This document shows positions 25,966 to 34,120 of a DNA stretch of 64,000 nt, in pieces. The translations under genes were made by a program, and so were the position numbers. How positions within the stretch are numbered: the first letter of the stretch is position 1; each line of letters begins with the position of its first letter. The notes under the pieces are model-generated. The model ran no database searches, was not told the origin of the DNA, and worked only from the letters and a program-made list of their open reading frames with translations. This stretch comes from UBA11524 sp045132495 (GTDB taxonomy: Bacteria; Bacillota; Clostridia; Christensenellales; Aristaeellaceae): positions 7,116 through 71,115 of the forward strand of contig JBGUSK010000140.1 in the NCBI GenBank assembly GCA_045132495.1. Reading direction: 5' to 3'.

Positions 25966-26316
25966 TTAGTTGTCCAGACCGGGGATGCCCATGTCGATGT
26001 TGGCGGCTTCCGTCACGATCTTGAAGATATCCGCCAATGCCTGCTGCAGGCGCATTTCCGCCAGCATATACTTACTCACCGTCGGATTGCCAAACAGCAG
26101 CGCAGTGATCCCCTGGAACCGCTGCATATCATCATCGTCCGGCTTCGTACCAGCCACTGCGCCCATCTGCAGCTTCACCTGAAGCTTCTTGTATTCCTTG
26201 ATCAGCGCCGCCGTGGTCTCGTCCGACATGACCTCATCCTTCAAGCCGTGATAGGTCTGATATTCCTCACTCTGACGAATATCCTGCGCCAGACGATGAG
26301 CATTGGAGTACTCCAT
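25966..26316 (-). CDS. YlbF/YmcA family protein
   Basis: A 116-residue all-helical protein of the YlbF/YmcA family, which in Bacillus acts with RNase Y in mRNA maturation and influences sporulation and competence. Start at 26316 (MEYSNAH) with GAAAGGA upstream; the longer frame runs through the rnj terminator. Lies directly downstream of RNase J, consistent with an RNA-decay neighbourhood. Confidence 0.82.
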   Translation of the reverse strand: MEYSNAHRLAQDIRQSEEYQTYHGLKDEVMSDETTAALIKEYKKLQVKLQMGAVAGTKPDDDDMQRFQGITALLFGNPTVSKYMLAEMRLQQALADIFKIVTEAANIDMGIPGLDN

Positions 26317-26375
26317 ATAATTTAACCGTCCTTTCATATCATGAAACGAATCTACCGTGGTAATTCTTCCCGGCA

Positions 26376-26411
26376 AAGTAAAGAAGAAGGCACATTGTTG
26401 CACCTTCTTCT
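26376..26411 (-). terminator. Terminator of rnj
   Basis: Minus strand AGAAGAAGG pairs with CCTTCTTCT (26403-26411 and 26382-26390 on plus) around a short loop and is followed by TTTACTTT. Confidence 0.7.
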
Positions 26412-26436
26412 ATGATAACAGATATGAAGCTTTTCG

Positions 26437-28113
26437 TCAAACGTCAAGAATAATGGGAAGGATCATCGGATTGCGCTTGATCTTCTCGAAAATGTAGCGA
26501 TGCAGTTCATCCTTGATGCGGTTCTTGAGCATCGGCCAGTCCTCGCCCGCCAGGCTGGAGGAGGACAGGATCTGCCGAACCACATCGCGGGTATTCTCGA
26601 TGATATCCTCATTTTCGCGGACGTAGATGAAGCCGCGGCTGATGATATCCGGACCAGACACCAGCTTACGCTCGTCGCGGTTGATGCCCATCACCACGAT
26701 GATCAGGCCGTCCTGGGAAAGATGCTTGCGGTCACGCAGCACCACGTTGCCCACATCACCCACGCCAAGGCCGTCCACCAGCACGCCGCCGGTGGGCACC
26801 TGCTCGGCCAGGTAGAGGCCCTCCTGATTCATCTCGATCACCTGGCCCATTTCGGGCAGGACGATGTTCTGGCTGGGCATACCCATGGATTCCGCCAGCT
26901 CAGCATGCTGCCAGAGCATGCGGTACTCGCCGTGCACAGGAATGAAATACTTGGGCTTCACCAGCGCGTGCATCAGCTTGAGTTCTTCCTGACATGCGTG
27001 ACCGGAGACGTGCACGGCCTCCATCTTGTGGTAGACCACCTGCGCGCCGCAGCGGTAAAGCTGGTTGATCACGCGGCTGAGGTTCTTCTCGTTGCCGGGG
27101 ATGGGGCTGGCGGAGATGATGACCATGTCGCTGGGTCGGATTTGGAGCTTGCGGTGCTCGGAATACGCCATGCGGGTCAGGCCTGCCATAGCCTCGCCCT
27201 GGGAGCCCGTGGTCATCACGAGAATCTCGTCATCCTCGTACTGATCCAGATCATCCGCCTCGATCAGCACACCCTCGGGAATGTGCAGTTCACCGATCTG
27301 CATACCCACGCGGCTGACGTTGACCATGCTGCGGCCGATGAAGCACACCTTGCGCCCATAAGCCACGGCGTTGTCGATCACCATCTGCATGCGGTGAATG
27401 TTGGACGCAAACATCGCCACGATCACGCGGCCCGTCGCATCGCGAAACATCTTCTCGAAGGTCTCGCCGATCTTCTTTTCTGACATGGTCTGGCCGGGAC
27501 GTTCCACGTTGGTGGACTCGCACAGCATGCACAACGCGCCCTTTTCGCCGATCTCGGCGAAGGTGGCAAGGTCGGTCACATGGCCGTCGATGGGGGTATA
27601 GTCGATCTTGAAGTCGCCGGTCACGACCACGGTACCCGCCGGGCAGGTAATGGCGATCGCGCAGGCGCCTGCAATAGAGTGGCTCACATGGATAAACTTC
27701 GCCGTGAAATACTTGCCCAGCTTGATCTCATCCCGGGGCTGCACCACCTGCATGGGAATATTGGGCACCCGATGCTCCTTGAGCTTGAGGTCGACCAGCG
27801 CCAGGGTCAGCTTGGTGCCGTACAGGGGCGCGGGCACCTGACGCAGAATGTAGGGCGTTGCGCCGATATGGTCCTCGTGGCCATGGGTGAACAGGTAGCC
27901 GCGGACGTTCTTCTTCTTCGCCACCAGGTAGCTCACATCCGGGATGACCAGATCAACGCCCAGCATGTCTTCCTTGGGGAAGATGGAACCGCAGTCCACT
28001 ACAACGATATCGTCCTCATATTCGAAGACGGTCATATTTTTACCGACCTCATCCACGCCGCCAAGGCTGACGATGCGCAGACGGGAATCCTGTTTCACAT
28101 TACGCGGGGTCAC
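26437..28113 (-). CDS. rnj: Ribonuclease J
   Basis: Metallo-beta-lactamase/beta-CASP ribonuclease of 558 residues, central to 5'-end-dependent mRNA decay in Firmicutes. The zinc motif HGHEDH is at 77-82, and further metal ligands lie in SHSIAG and TGDFKID. beta-CASP features (GSQGEAMAGL, SASPIPGNE, VHVSGHA) follow, and a C-terminal domain ends the protein. The start is a GTG at 28113 with AAAGGAGG 6 bases upstream. Only one copy is in the window, so J1 versus J2 is open. Confidence 0.96.
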   Translation of the reverse strand: MTPRNVKQDSRLRIVSLGGVDEVGKNMTVFEYEDDIVVVDCGSIFPKEDMLGVDLVIPDVSYLVAKKKNVRGYLFTHGHEDHIGATPYILRQVPAPLYGTKLTLALVDLKLKEHRVPNIPMQVVQPRDEIKLGKYFTAKFIHVSHSIAGACAIAITCPAGTVVVTGDFKIDYTPIDGHVTDLATFAEIGEKGALCMLCESTNVERPGQTMSEKKIGETFEKMFRDATGRVIVAMFASNIHRMQMVIDNAVAYGRKVCFIGRSMVNVSRVGMQIGELHIPEGVLIEADDLDQYEDDEILVMTTGSQGEAMAGLTRMAYSEHRKLQIRPSDMVIISASPIPGNEKNLSRVINQLYRCGAQVVYHKMEAVHVSGHACQEELKLMHALVKPKYFIPVHGEYRMLWQHAELAESMGMPSQNIVLPEMGQVIEMNQEGLYLAEQVPTGGVLVDGLGVGDVGNVVLRDRKHLSQDGLIIVVMGINRDERKLVSGPDIISRGFIYVRENEDIIENTRDVVRQILSSSSLAGEDWPMLKNRIKDELHRYIFEKIKRNPMILPIILDV

Positions 28114-28227
28114 TGAAATCCTCCTTTCAATCGACGATCCTGCCGCCCAACGTTCCTGGCGAAGGATCAGGGATGAATCAACAAAATAACTTTCGTTATC
28201 AAAGTACAGACATAGTTCATGCCATTG

Positions 28228-28341
28228 CTAATTCTCTTTTTTACTTCGACGAAAACGCCGCGCCAGTTCACTGCACGCATAGTGCGCCCGTGACCACCGG
28301 TATGCAGCTGCTGTAACGTCCATGTCCGGTGTGCCGTTCAT
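28228..28341 (-). CDS. Possible 37-residue leader ORF before rnj
   Basis: An ATG at 28341 opens 37 codons ending at TAG (28228-28230), between the rnj -10 box (28368-28373) and the rnj start. The product starts MNGTPDMDV and ends in a basic ARRFRRSKKEN tail. AAAGGTG lies 10 bases before the ATG. I do not recognise it; it may be a small basic protein, a leader peptide or chance. Confidence 0.4.
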   Translation of the reverse strand: MNGTPDMDVTAAAYRWSRAHYACSELARRFRRSKKEN

Positions 28342-28367
28342 CCCGCGGCAACACCTTTCGTTCTATT

Positions 28368-28373
28368 ATTATA
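28368..28373 (-). promoter_or_regulatory. -10 box of rnj with a ~245-base leader
   Basis: TATAAT on the minus strand; the expected -35 position reads TGGATT, a weak match. Transcription from here would give rnj an untranslated leader of about 245 bases, unusually long. Confidence 0.55.
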
Positions 28374-28385
28374 GCACATCAACAG

Positions 28386-28434
28386 AAAAAAATCCACCGA
28401 AATTTCGCCGAATCTACGGCAATAATTTGGTGGA
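28386..28434 (-). terminator. Terminator of glyA
   Basis: Minus strand TCCACC, AAATT and CGGC-type arms pair in register (28393-28398 with 28429-28434; 28407-28410 with 28417-28420). A T run follows (A7 at 28386-28392 on plus). Confidence 0.8.
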
Positions 28435-28533
28435 CTTTATGCAAATATCAGAATATTTCATGTCAGCAAGCGGCCATTTCCGTCACAAAACCCGAAACTT
28501 AAACGATATTTGCCACTCCAATGTTCTTGCTTA

Positions 28534-29766
28534 TCAGGCGTAAAGGGGGAAGTCCTTCATCAGCGCCTCGACCTCAGCCTTGACCGCAGGAACAGCTGCT
28601 TCGCCCTCGTTCACGATACGGGCGATCCACTTGGCGATCATCACCATGTGCTCCTCCTTCAGGCCCCGGCTGGTAATGGCAGGAGTTCCCACGCGCACGC
28701 CGCTGGTCACGAAGGGAGATCGCTTCTCATTGGGGACGGTGTTCTTGTTGACGGTGATGTTAGCCTCCTCCAGCAGCTTCTCCAGCAGCTTGCCGGTCAT
28801 TTCTGTATCGGAGAAATCCAGCAGGATCAGGTGATTGTCGGTGCCGTCCGACACCATCTTGATGCCCTCAGCACGGAAAGCATTCTCAAGCGCCTTGGCA
28901 TTCAGCACAATCTGATGCTGGTAGGCTTTGAACTCCTCGCTCAGCGCCTCACCGAAACAGACAGCCTTTGCCGCAATGACGTGCATCAGCGGGCCACCCT
29001 GCGTACCGGGGAAGATCGCCTTATCGATGGCCTTGCCCCAAGCCTCTTTGCACATGATCATACCGCCGCGGGGACCACGCAGTGTCTTATGGGTGGTGGT
29101 AGTGACGAAATCCGCATAGGGCACGGGTGACGGATGCTCCCCTGCCGCTACCAGACCCGCAATATGAGCGATATCGACCATCATCAGCGCGCCGACCTCG
29201 TCGCAGATTTCGCGCAGCTTGGCGAAGTCGATCGTACGGGGATAAGCAGATGCACCGGCGACGATCATCTTCGGCTGGCATTCCTTCGCCTTGGCAAGAA
29301 CATCCTCATAGTCGATATACCCATCCGCATTCACGCCGTAGGACACAAAGTTGAAGTACTTGCCAGACATGTTAACGGGGCTGCCGTGGGTCAGATGGCC
29401 GCCGTTGTCCAGGGCCATGCCCATCACAGTATCGCCAGGATTAAGCGCAGCAAAGTACACCGCAAGATTGGCCTGCGCGCCGGAATGGGGCTGAACGTTG
29501 ACATATTCGCAGCCAAAGAGCTCTTTGGCACGTTCACGGGCCAGATCCTCCACCACATCGACGCACTCGCAGCCGCCGTAGTATCGCTTATTGGGGTAAC
29601 CCTCGGCATACTTGTTGGTCAAGCAGGAACCCATGGCCGCCATGACCGCGGGAGACACGAAATTCTCACTGGCAATGAGTTCAATATGGGTGCGCTGACG
29701 CTCCAGTTCCGCTTCGATGGCAGCGGCAACGGCAGGATCAGCATTGCGGATGATGTTGAGTTCCAT
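28534..29766 (-). CDS. glyA: Serine hydroxymethyltransferase
   Basis: PLP enzyme that interconverts serine and glycine and feeds one-carbon units to folate. Landmarks: ELIASENFVS near 30, HSGAQANLAV near 95, DIAHIAGLVAAGEHPSP near 195 and TTTTHKTLRGPRGG near 220, whose lysine binds PLP. Length 410 residues is normal. ATGs at 29772 and 29766 lie 4 and 10 bases from AGGAGG; either is possible. Its products support the purine genes at the right end. Confidence 0.96.
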   Translation of the reverse strand: MELNIIRNADPAVAAAIEAELERQRTHIELIASENFVSPAVMAAMGSCLTNKYAEGYPNKRYYGGCECVDVVEDLARERAKELFGCEYVNVQPHSGAQANLAVYFAALNPGDTVMGMALDNGGHLTHGSPVNMSGKYFNFVSYGVNADGYIDYEDVLAKAKECQPKMIVAGASAYPRTIDFAKLREICDEVGALMMVDIAHIAGLVAAGEHPSPVPYADFVTTTTHKTLRGPRGGMIMCKEAWGKAIDKAIFPGTQGGPLMHVIAAKAVCFGEALSEEFKAYQHQIVLNAKALENAFRAEGIKMVSDGTDNHLILLDFSDTEMTGKLLEKLLEEANITVNKNTVPNEKRSPFVTSGVRVGTPAITSRGLKEEHMVMIAKWIARIVNEGEAAVPAVKAEVEALMKDFPLYA

Positions 29767-29802
29767 GGGCATTTGTCCTCCTGTATGATGATGTACCCTT
29801 TT

Positions 29803-29831
29803 ATTATAGCCGCTTTCCGCCCATGGGACAA
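29803..29831 (-). promoter_or_regulatory. Promoter of glyA
   Basis: Minus strand TTGTCC (29826-29831), 17 bases, TATAAT (29803-29808). Confidence 0.75.
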
Positions 29832-29873
29832 GGGGGTGAACATCGTTAGTACAATAAGCCAAAAATAAAAAAT

Positions 29874-29996
29874 ACCGTACGCTCAGAATGGGCAGCCCCG
29901 CAGCACATCCGTCGAATGCTTAATGCTGCTACCTTCCGGTCCTGACATGGTTCACACAGAAAGATCGCACGGGACCCAATCGTCATTGCAATACGG
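29874..29996 (-). ncRNA. ffs: Signal recognition particle RNA (small bacterial type)
   Basis: Read on the minus strand, the universally conserved domain IV is plain: GTCAGGACCGGAAGGTAGCAGC, which includes the GGAA tetraloop and the asymmetric internal loop that bind Ffh. Flanking arms pair (GGGTCCCG.. with ..CGGGGCTGCCC), and the outer ends close as CCGTA (29992-29996) with TACGG (29875-29879). A T-rich tail follows. Length about 120 bases. Boundaries are approximate. It scaffolds Ffh for co-translational membrane targeting. Confidence 0.93.
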
Positions 29997-30003
29997 CCTA
30001 AAT

Positions 30004-30032
30004 AGTATAGCGCATCGGGGAAAAAAAAGCAA
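30004..30032 (-). promoter_or_regulatory. Promoter of the SRP RNA
   Basis: Minus strand TTGCTT (30027-30032), 17 bases, TATACT (30004-30009), placing the start about 7 bases downstream, at the SRP RNA 5' arm. Confidence 0.75.
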
Positions 30033-30100
30033 GGGGTTTGTTCACTTTCTGCAAAGAAAAAACTTCTGGCAAATACTTTGAAGTATAAACTGTTTTTTTC

Positions 30101-30208
30101 TTGAAATTCAAACAAATTCCCTTGACACGCTCACCTATCCCGTGCTATCCTGTCACCGCTGCATTGAACAATGCAGCATGCTTTATGCCAATTGATTTGA
30201 ACTTCAAA
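30101..30208 (+). promoter_or_regulatory. marR promoter flanked by two FabT-like palindromes
   Basis: TTGACA (30122-30127), 18 bases, TATCCT (30146-30151). A perfect palindrome TTGAAATTCAA (30101-30111) lies just upstream of the -35. A second, TTTGAACTTCAAA (30196-30208), lies in the leader 15 bases before the start codon. Both resemble the TTTGA...TCAAA operators of FabT-type MarR regulators. Confidence 0.7.
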
Positions 30209-30223
30209 CAAACGAGGCTGACC

Positions 30224-30673
30224 ATGAATCAGAACGAGAGCATGATTGATCGGGTGCTGGTGCATCTGTTCAACGATCTTCTGCGCATTGAGGAAAGAAC
30301 GCTGCAAAAGCAGTTTAGAGACCTCTCCATGCGGGAGGTTCATATCATCGAGGCCGTCTGTGCCTCCCAGGCTGAGGATAATACCATGACCGTACTGGCA
30401 GCCATGCTGCGGGTAACGGTGGGTTCCCTCACCGTAGCCATCAAGACGTTGGAGCGTAAAGGCTATGTCATCCGCCAGCGTTCCACTTTCGACAAGCGGC
30501 GCGTGCACGTCCTTCCTCTGCCTCCAGCCCTGGAGGTAGAGAAGCATCACCGCGCTTTCCACAGCCGCATGGTGGATGCAGTCACAACCGCCGTTACGCC
30601 GGAAGAGCTGGATGTGCTCATCAAAAGTCTGCATGCCATTTACGATTACTTCTACGATCAGGAGGAAGCATAA
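30224..30673 (+). CDS. MarR family transcriptional regulator (FabT-like)
   Basis: A 149-residue MarR protein with the winged helix at about 30-95 (MREVHIIEAV, MTVLAAMLRVTVGSLTVAIKTLERKGYV, then the DKRR wing). The ATG at 30224 has GAGG 7 bases before it; earlier ATGs in frame lie in the promoter and operator. The gene abuts degV (stop TAA directly before its ATG). Palindromes of FabT type at its promoter suggest autoregulation and a role in fatty-acid control; no fab genes are adjacent. Confidence 0.88.
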   Translation: MNQNESMIDRVLVHLFNDLLRIEERTLQKQFRDLSMREVHIIEAVCASQAEDNTMTVLAAMLRVTVGSLTVAIKTLERKGYVIRQRSTFDKRRVHVLPLPPALEVEKHHRAFHSRMVDAVTTAVTPEELDVLIKSLHAIYDYFYDQEEA

Positions 30674-31519
30674 ATGATCCGCATCATCACCGAAGCCATG
30701 TCCGATCTGACCCGCCAGGACGCGGCTTCCCTGAATTTCACACTGGTGGCCCAGCCTCTTCGCTTCGGCATGGATGAAATGCTGGACGACGGGATCTCCA
30801 TCAGCCGGGAGGAGTTTTTCTCACGCCTTCGGATCGCCGCCGAGCTCCCCCACACCTCCATGGTACCCATGGCCTTCTGGCTGGATGCCTTCAACAAGCG
30901 CCTGCGGGATCCTGCAGATGAGGTACTGTGCATCACTGGTTCTTCCCGGTTGTCCGGAGGTCACCACGCAGCAGAAATGGCGCAGGAGGAATGCAGCGAT
31001 CCTTCCCGGGTGACGGTGGTGGACTCCATGTCTGCATCCTGCGGCGAAATGCTGCTGGTGGAAGAAGCCGTCCGTATGCGGGATGCCGGCGCATCCGTCA
31101 CAGAAATCGTCGCCCGGCTGGAAGCACTCAAAAAGCAGCAGATCGTTATCGGACTTGCGGATGATCTCAAATACCTGGTCATGGGCGGACGGCTGAATCC
31201 GCTGATCGGCAAGGTTGGCGGCGCGCTGAACATCAAGCCCACCCTGATGCTCAAGGATGGCGTGATCGAGAAGGCAGGCGTCGTGCGGGGACTGAAGAAG
31301 GGATATGCCTGGTATATCGAGCAGCTGAAGAAGTCTCCGCCCGACCCATCCATCCCCGTTTACATCGGCGGTGCGGACTGTCCCGATACCGTTGTACTCC
31401 TGACACGCATGGTCAAGGATGCGGGGCTTGCCTGTACCATTCGGCCAATGAGCATCGGCTGCCTGATCGGAACCCACGTCGGCCCCGGCCTGACGCTGAT
31501 GAGTTGGGTTGGTCAGTAA
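30674..31519 (+). CDS. DegV family fatty-acid-binding protein
   Basis: A 281-residue DegV/FakB-like protein. Family landmarks: the N-terminal IITEAMSDLT, SSRLSGGHHAA near 88-100 contacting the fatty-acid carboxylate, VDSMSASCGEMLLV near 114, a GRLNPLIGKVGGALNIKPTL segment and the C-terminal GTHVGPGLTLM. FakB proteins present fatty acids to FakA kinase for phospholipid synthesis. FakA is not in the window. The start codon touches the marR stop, so the two are one transcript. Confidence 0.92.
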   Translation: MIRIITEAMSDLTRQDAASLNFTLVAQPLRFGMDEMLDDGISISREEFFSRLRIAAELPHTSMVPMAFWLDAFNKRLRDPADEVLCITGSSRLSGGHHAAEMAQEECSDPSRVTVVDSMSASCGEMLLVEEAVRMRDAGASVTEIVARLEALKKQQIVIGLADDLKYLVMGGRLNPLIGKVGGALNIKPTLMLKDGVIEKAGVVRGLKKGYAWYIEQLKKSPPDPSIPVYIGGADCPDTVVLLTRMVKDAGLACTIRPMSIGCLIGTHVGPGLTLMSWVGQ

Positions 31520-31536
31520 GTAACTTCAAAAAATGA

Positions 31537-31580
31537 AATGTGGCACATACCTTTGATGGAATGTGCCGCATTCTTGCTTT
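31537..31580 (+). terminator. Terminator of marR-degV
   Basis: AATGTGGCACAT (31537-31548) pairs with ATGTGCCGCATT (31561-31572), one wobble, then TTGCTTTT. Confidence 0.65.
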
Positions 31581-31602
31581 TACTGCCTTTCTGCGGTACA
31601 AT
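31574..31602 (+). promoter_or_regulatory. Promoter of rlmA-like gene
   Basis: TTGCTT (31574-31579), 17 bases, TACAAT (31597-31602), overlapping the tail of the preceding terminator. Confidence 0.7.
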
Positions 31603-31630
31603 AGTAGCAACATAAACACTGGAGGTTCCC

Positions 31631-32461
31631 ATGCTCTCCAAACGCGACAAACTCTTTTTCGCTGCCGGGGTCCTCAGCTGCCTCGCCTGCCCGGTGTGCG
31701 ATCGTCCACTCCTGCGCACCGGCGATGACTTCATCTGTGAAAACCGTCACCGTGTCAACGTCAACCGCAAGGGCTGCTTAAATGTACTCAGCTCCCAGGT
31801 AAATTCCTGCTACGATGCTGATTTGTTCGCAGCACGCCACCGGGTATTCGATGCCGGCTGCTATGATGGGGTCATCCATGCCATTGAAAACCTTCTGCCA
31901 GGGGGAAAACACCGCCTCCTTGATGCCGGCTGCGGCGACGGCTGGTATCTGAACGCTCTGCTCACTCACCACGATGACTGGTGTGGTGCAGGCGTGGATA
32001 TCAGCCGGGATGCCATTTTCCAGGCCACAAACCTCCCCTGCACTGCCCTGTGGGTGGTGGGCGACCTGCGCCGCCTTCCCTTCGCGGACGGCAGCTTCAC
32101 CGCCCTGTTGGACGTGCTGACCCCCGCCAATTACGACGAATTTCGCCGCGTCCTTGCTCCTGGTGGGCTGCTGATCAAGGTGTATCCCGGCAGCAACTAT
32201 CTGCAGGAGCTGCGCGCTGCCCGCAGCATGCCTCCCTATGAGGAAGGCCAGGTGGACACCTACCTGCGGGAGAAGGCCGCTATCGTAGCTGAAACGCGGG
32301 TTACGGTGACTCACAAGGTGTCCGACGAATTATGGCGGGACTTCGTGTGGATGACGCCCCTGATGCAGGATTTGTCCGAAGACGAAAAGAACGCCATCGC
32401 CGCAAAAAACGCTGGCAGCATCACCGTGGACCTGCATGTGGCGGCGTGTCGATTGGAGTGA
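31631..32461 (+). CDS. rlmA: 23S rRNA (guanine-N1)-methyltransferase, RlmA family
   Basis: A 276-residue SAM-dependent methyltransferase. The N-terminal zinc site typical of RlmA/TlrB is visible as C20-x2-C23 with C36-x3-H40. The SAM loop is LLDAGCGDGWY near 97 and the acidic motif DLRRLPF near 145. Target is expected to be G745 or G748 of 23S rRNA; which one cannot be told. CTGGAGG precedes the ATG. Confidence 0.88.
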   Translation: MLSKRDKLFFAAGVLSCLACPVCDRPLLRTGDDFICENRHRVNVNRKGCLNVLSSQVNSCYDADLFAARHRVFDAGCYDGVIHAIENLLPGGKHRLLDAGCGDGWYLNALLTHHDDWCGAGVDISRDAIFQATNLPCTALWVVGDLRRLPFADGSFTALLDVLTPANYDEFRRVLAPGGLLIKVYPGSNYLQELRAARSMPPYEEGQVDTYLREKAAIVAETRVTVTHKVSDELWRDFVWMTPLMQDLSEDEKNAIAAKNAGSITVDLHVAACRLE

Positions 32462-32465
32462 TCGC

Positions 32466-32969
32466 ATGAAGAAAAAGGAAGCTGCTACACTGAATGTCAG
32501 TCGCACTCTCGTTCTATGTGTAGCCATCATCAGCATTCCTCTGCTACTGGCCACGTTTATACCGCCAGTTTCAGGCACTACCATTCTTTTTGCCCTTTAT
32601 GTCTTAGCCGGAATACTGGTCGCGGGTTTCCTGGCCGACCATTTTGCACGCGCCCGCATCACGCTGACAGACAGTGAGGTACGGCTTCGCATCCGCCGCT
32701 CGGGGGAAACAGTCGTGCTCCCCTGGACAAACTTCACCTGCCTGTACAACCTGACCGGCTCCAAGATGAGCATCTACCTGCTCACGCCTGCCCCGATGGA
32801 TAAAGCTGCTCAGCTCGCTACCTATAAGGCGTGCTGCAAAAACCGCGACATTCCTTATACCCATGAGGGGTGTCTGATGCTCAATGCCTATGTACACGGC
32901 AGTGTCATCGACCAATACATCCCCGCAAACATTCAGAAAATAACCGGACATCAATGCACCAAACTTTAA
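32466..32969 (+). CDS. Small membrane protein with a PH-like tail
   Basis: A 167-residue protein, not recognised. Two hydrophobic helices (about 12-33 and 37-58) are followed by a soluble region with the look of a bacterial PH domain (ITLTDSEVRLRIRRSGETVVLPWTNF). It starts 4 bases after the rlmA stop (ATG at 32466, with TTGGAG upstream), so it is probably co-transcribed. Confidence 0.65.
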   Translation: MKKKEAATLNVSRTLVLCVAIISIPLLLATFIPPVSGTTILFALYVLAGILVAGFLADHFARARITLTDSEVRLRIRRSGETVVLPWTNFTCLYNLTGSKMSIYLLTPAPMDKAAQLATYKACCKNRDIPYTHEGCLMLNAYVHGSVIDQYIPANIQKITGHQCTKL

Positions 32970-32981
32970 GGAGGCCCTCTC

Positions 32982-33464
32982 ATGGCCGATATGCTCGTCA
33001 AGCTCTATCCCCTGCCCGCCGCCCCCGGACTGGAGGACGCCCTCCGCGAGAAGGGCGTCGTCATCAAAAAAGCCCTCGCCCCCGATCTTTCGAAGATCAT
33101 CGCCTTCACCGTGGGAAACAACCACCCCGAGTGGGCGGACGAGATCCGCGTGTGCTTCATGAACCAGCCCGCAAGCTGCTACATCGCGGTAAAGGGTAAG
33201 GAGATCGTCGGCTTTGGCTGCTACGAGGGCACCGCGCGTGGTTTCTTCGGCCCAACGCTGGTGAAGGATTCCGAGCGCCGCCAGGGCATCGGCAAGCTTC
33301 TGCTGCTCAAATGCCTGGGCTCCCTGCGGGAGCTGGGCTATGCCTACGCCTTCATCGGCTGGCCTGCGGAGGACGCTATCCACTTCTACCAGGAAGCCAC
33401 CGGCGGCATGATGATCCCTGATGACGGCCACGGCGTGTACTCCCGGATGGTGCAGTTGGACTGA
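32982..33464 (+). CDS. GNAT family N-acetyltransferase
   Basis: A 160-residue GNAT protein. The acetyl-CoA-binding motif is seen as LVKDSERRQGIGKLLLLKCL (about 93-112), and the preceding strand carries VGFGCYEGTARGFFGPTLV. AAGGAGG precedes the start. Substrate not known. Confidence 0.85.
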   Translation: MADMLVKLYPLPAAPGLEDALREKGVVIKKALAPDLSKIIAFTVGNNHPEWADEIRVCFMNQPASCYIAVKGKEIVGFGCYEGTARGFFGPTLVKDSERRQGIGKLLLLKCLGSLRELGYAYAFIGWPAEDAIHFYQEATGGMMIPDDGHGVYSRMVQLD

Positions 33465-33503
33465 CCGTGCGATTAGAATTGGATGAAAAACTGTCCCTGT
33501 CCC

Positions 33504-33532
33504 TTGTTCTGCCACCTCCAGCATGCTACAAT
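33504..33532 (+). promoter_or_regulatory. Promoter of the 76-residue membrane protein gene
   Basis: TTGTTC (33504-33509), 17 bases, TACAAT (33527-33532), 22 bases before the start. Confidence 0.65.
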
Positions 33533-33554
33533 GCAATACAGGGAGGTGATGGTT

Positions 33555-33785
33555 ATGCGGGACAAGAAGGTTTTTGACATCTTCGAAATAATCTATTCCA
33601 GCCTGCTCCTGCTGGTCGTCGGGCTTTATGTGCTGTGGCTGAAGTTCGAAAACACATTGGGTGCACCGCCCCCGTGGCTGATTACCATTGTCACGGTCAC
33701 ACTCATCCCCGGCGGCATCCTATTGCTAAAGGAAGGAATCATTTTCATGGCCAACCTTCTACAAAAGGGAGATCTTGATGCGTGA
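33555..33785 (+). CDS. Small two-helix membrane protein
   Basis: 76 residues, not recognised. Hydrophobic helices at about 10-30 and 39-57. Of two in-frame ATGs (33549, 33555), the second is 8 bases from GGAGG and is chosen. It has its own promoter. Confidence 0.6.
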   Translation: MRDKKVFDIFEIIYSSLLLLVVGLYVLWLKFENTLGAPPPWLITIVTVTLIPGGILLLKEGIIFMANLLQKGDLDA

Positions 33786-33908
33786 CCACTTCGCTGGAGT
33801 TCAACACAGCGCTGGCGTCCCGCTTGTGTTGCAGCCCCATGCTTTTAGGCTTCCGTAAGCTGCTGCGTCGCCAGAAAACAGCAAATCCACAAAAAAGAAG
33901 GAATCGCC

Positions 33909-34073
33909 ATGAAAAAGCTCATCCCCCTGAAGAAGCAATCCAAGGCCGCCCAGAAGGAACACGCTGCCCTCCAGCGCGGCTCCTGGGAAGGCATCAAGCC
34001 CGTCACCCGCGTGGCGGAAAGCAAAAAGAAGTACTCCCGCAAGCGCCTGACTAAGCCGACGGCAGACGAATGA
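33909..34073 (+). CDS. Small basic conserved-type protein (54 residues)
   Basis: MKKLIPLKKQSKAAQKEH at the start, then RGSWEGIKPVTRV and a very basic SKKKYSRKRLTK end. Proteins of this layout, with a GSW-G-PVTR core, occur in many Clostridia, often near mobile or housekeeping genes; their role is unknown, and nucleic-acid binding is plausible from the charge. AAGGAA lies 5 bases before the ATG. A terminator follows 10 bases after the stop. Confidence 0.65.
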   Translation: MKKLIPLKKQSKAAQKEHAALQRGSWEGIKPVTRVAESKKKYSRKRLTKPTADE

Positions 34074-34082
34074 GCGCATAAG

Positions 34083-34111
34083 AAACCCCTCCCCGTATCG
34101 GGGAGGGGTTT
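34083..34111. terminator. Bidirectional terminator
   Basis: CCCCTCCCCG (34086-34095) pairs perfectly with CGGGGAGGGG (34099-34108), with AAA and TTT outside. Serves the 54-residue gene and the convergent M42 gene. Confidence 0.85.
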
Positions 34112-34120
34112 GTACTGTCA

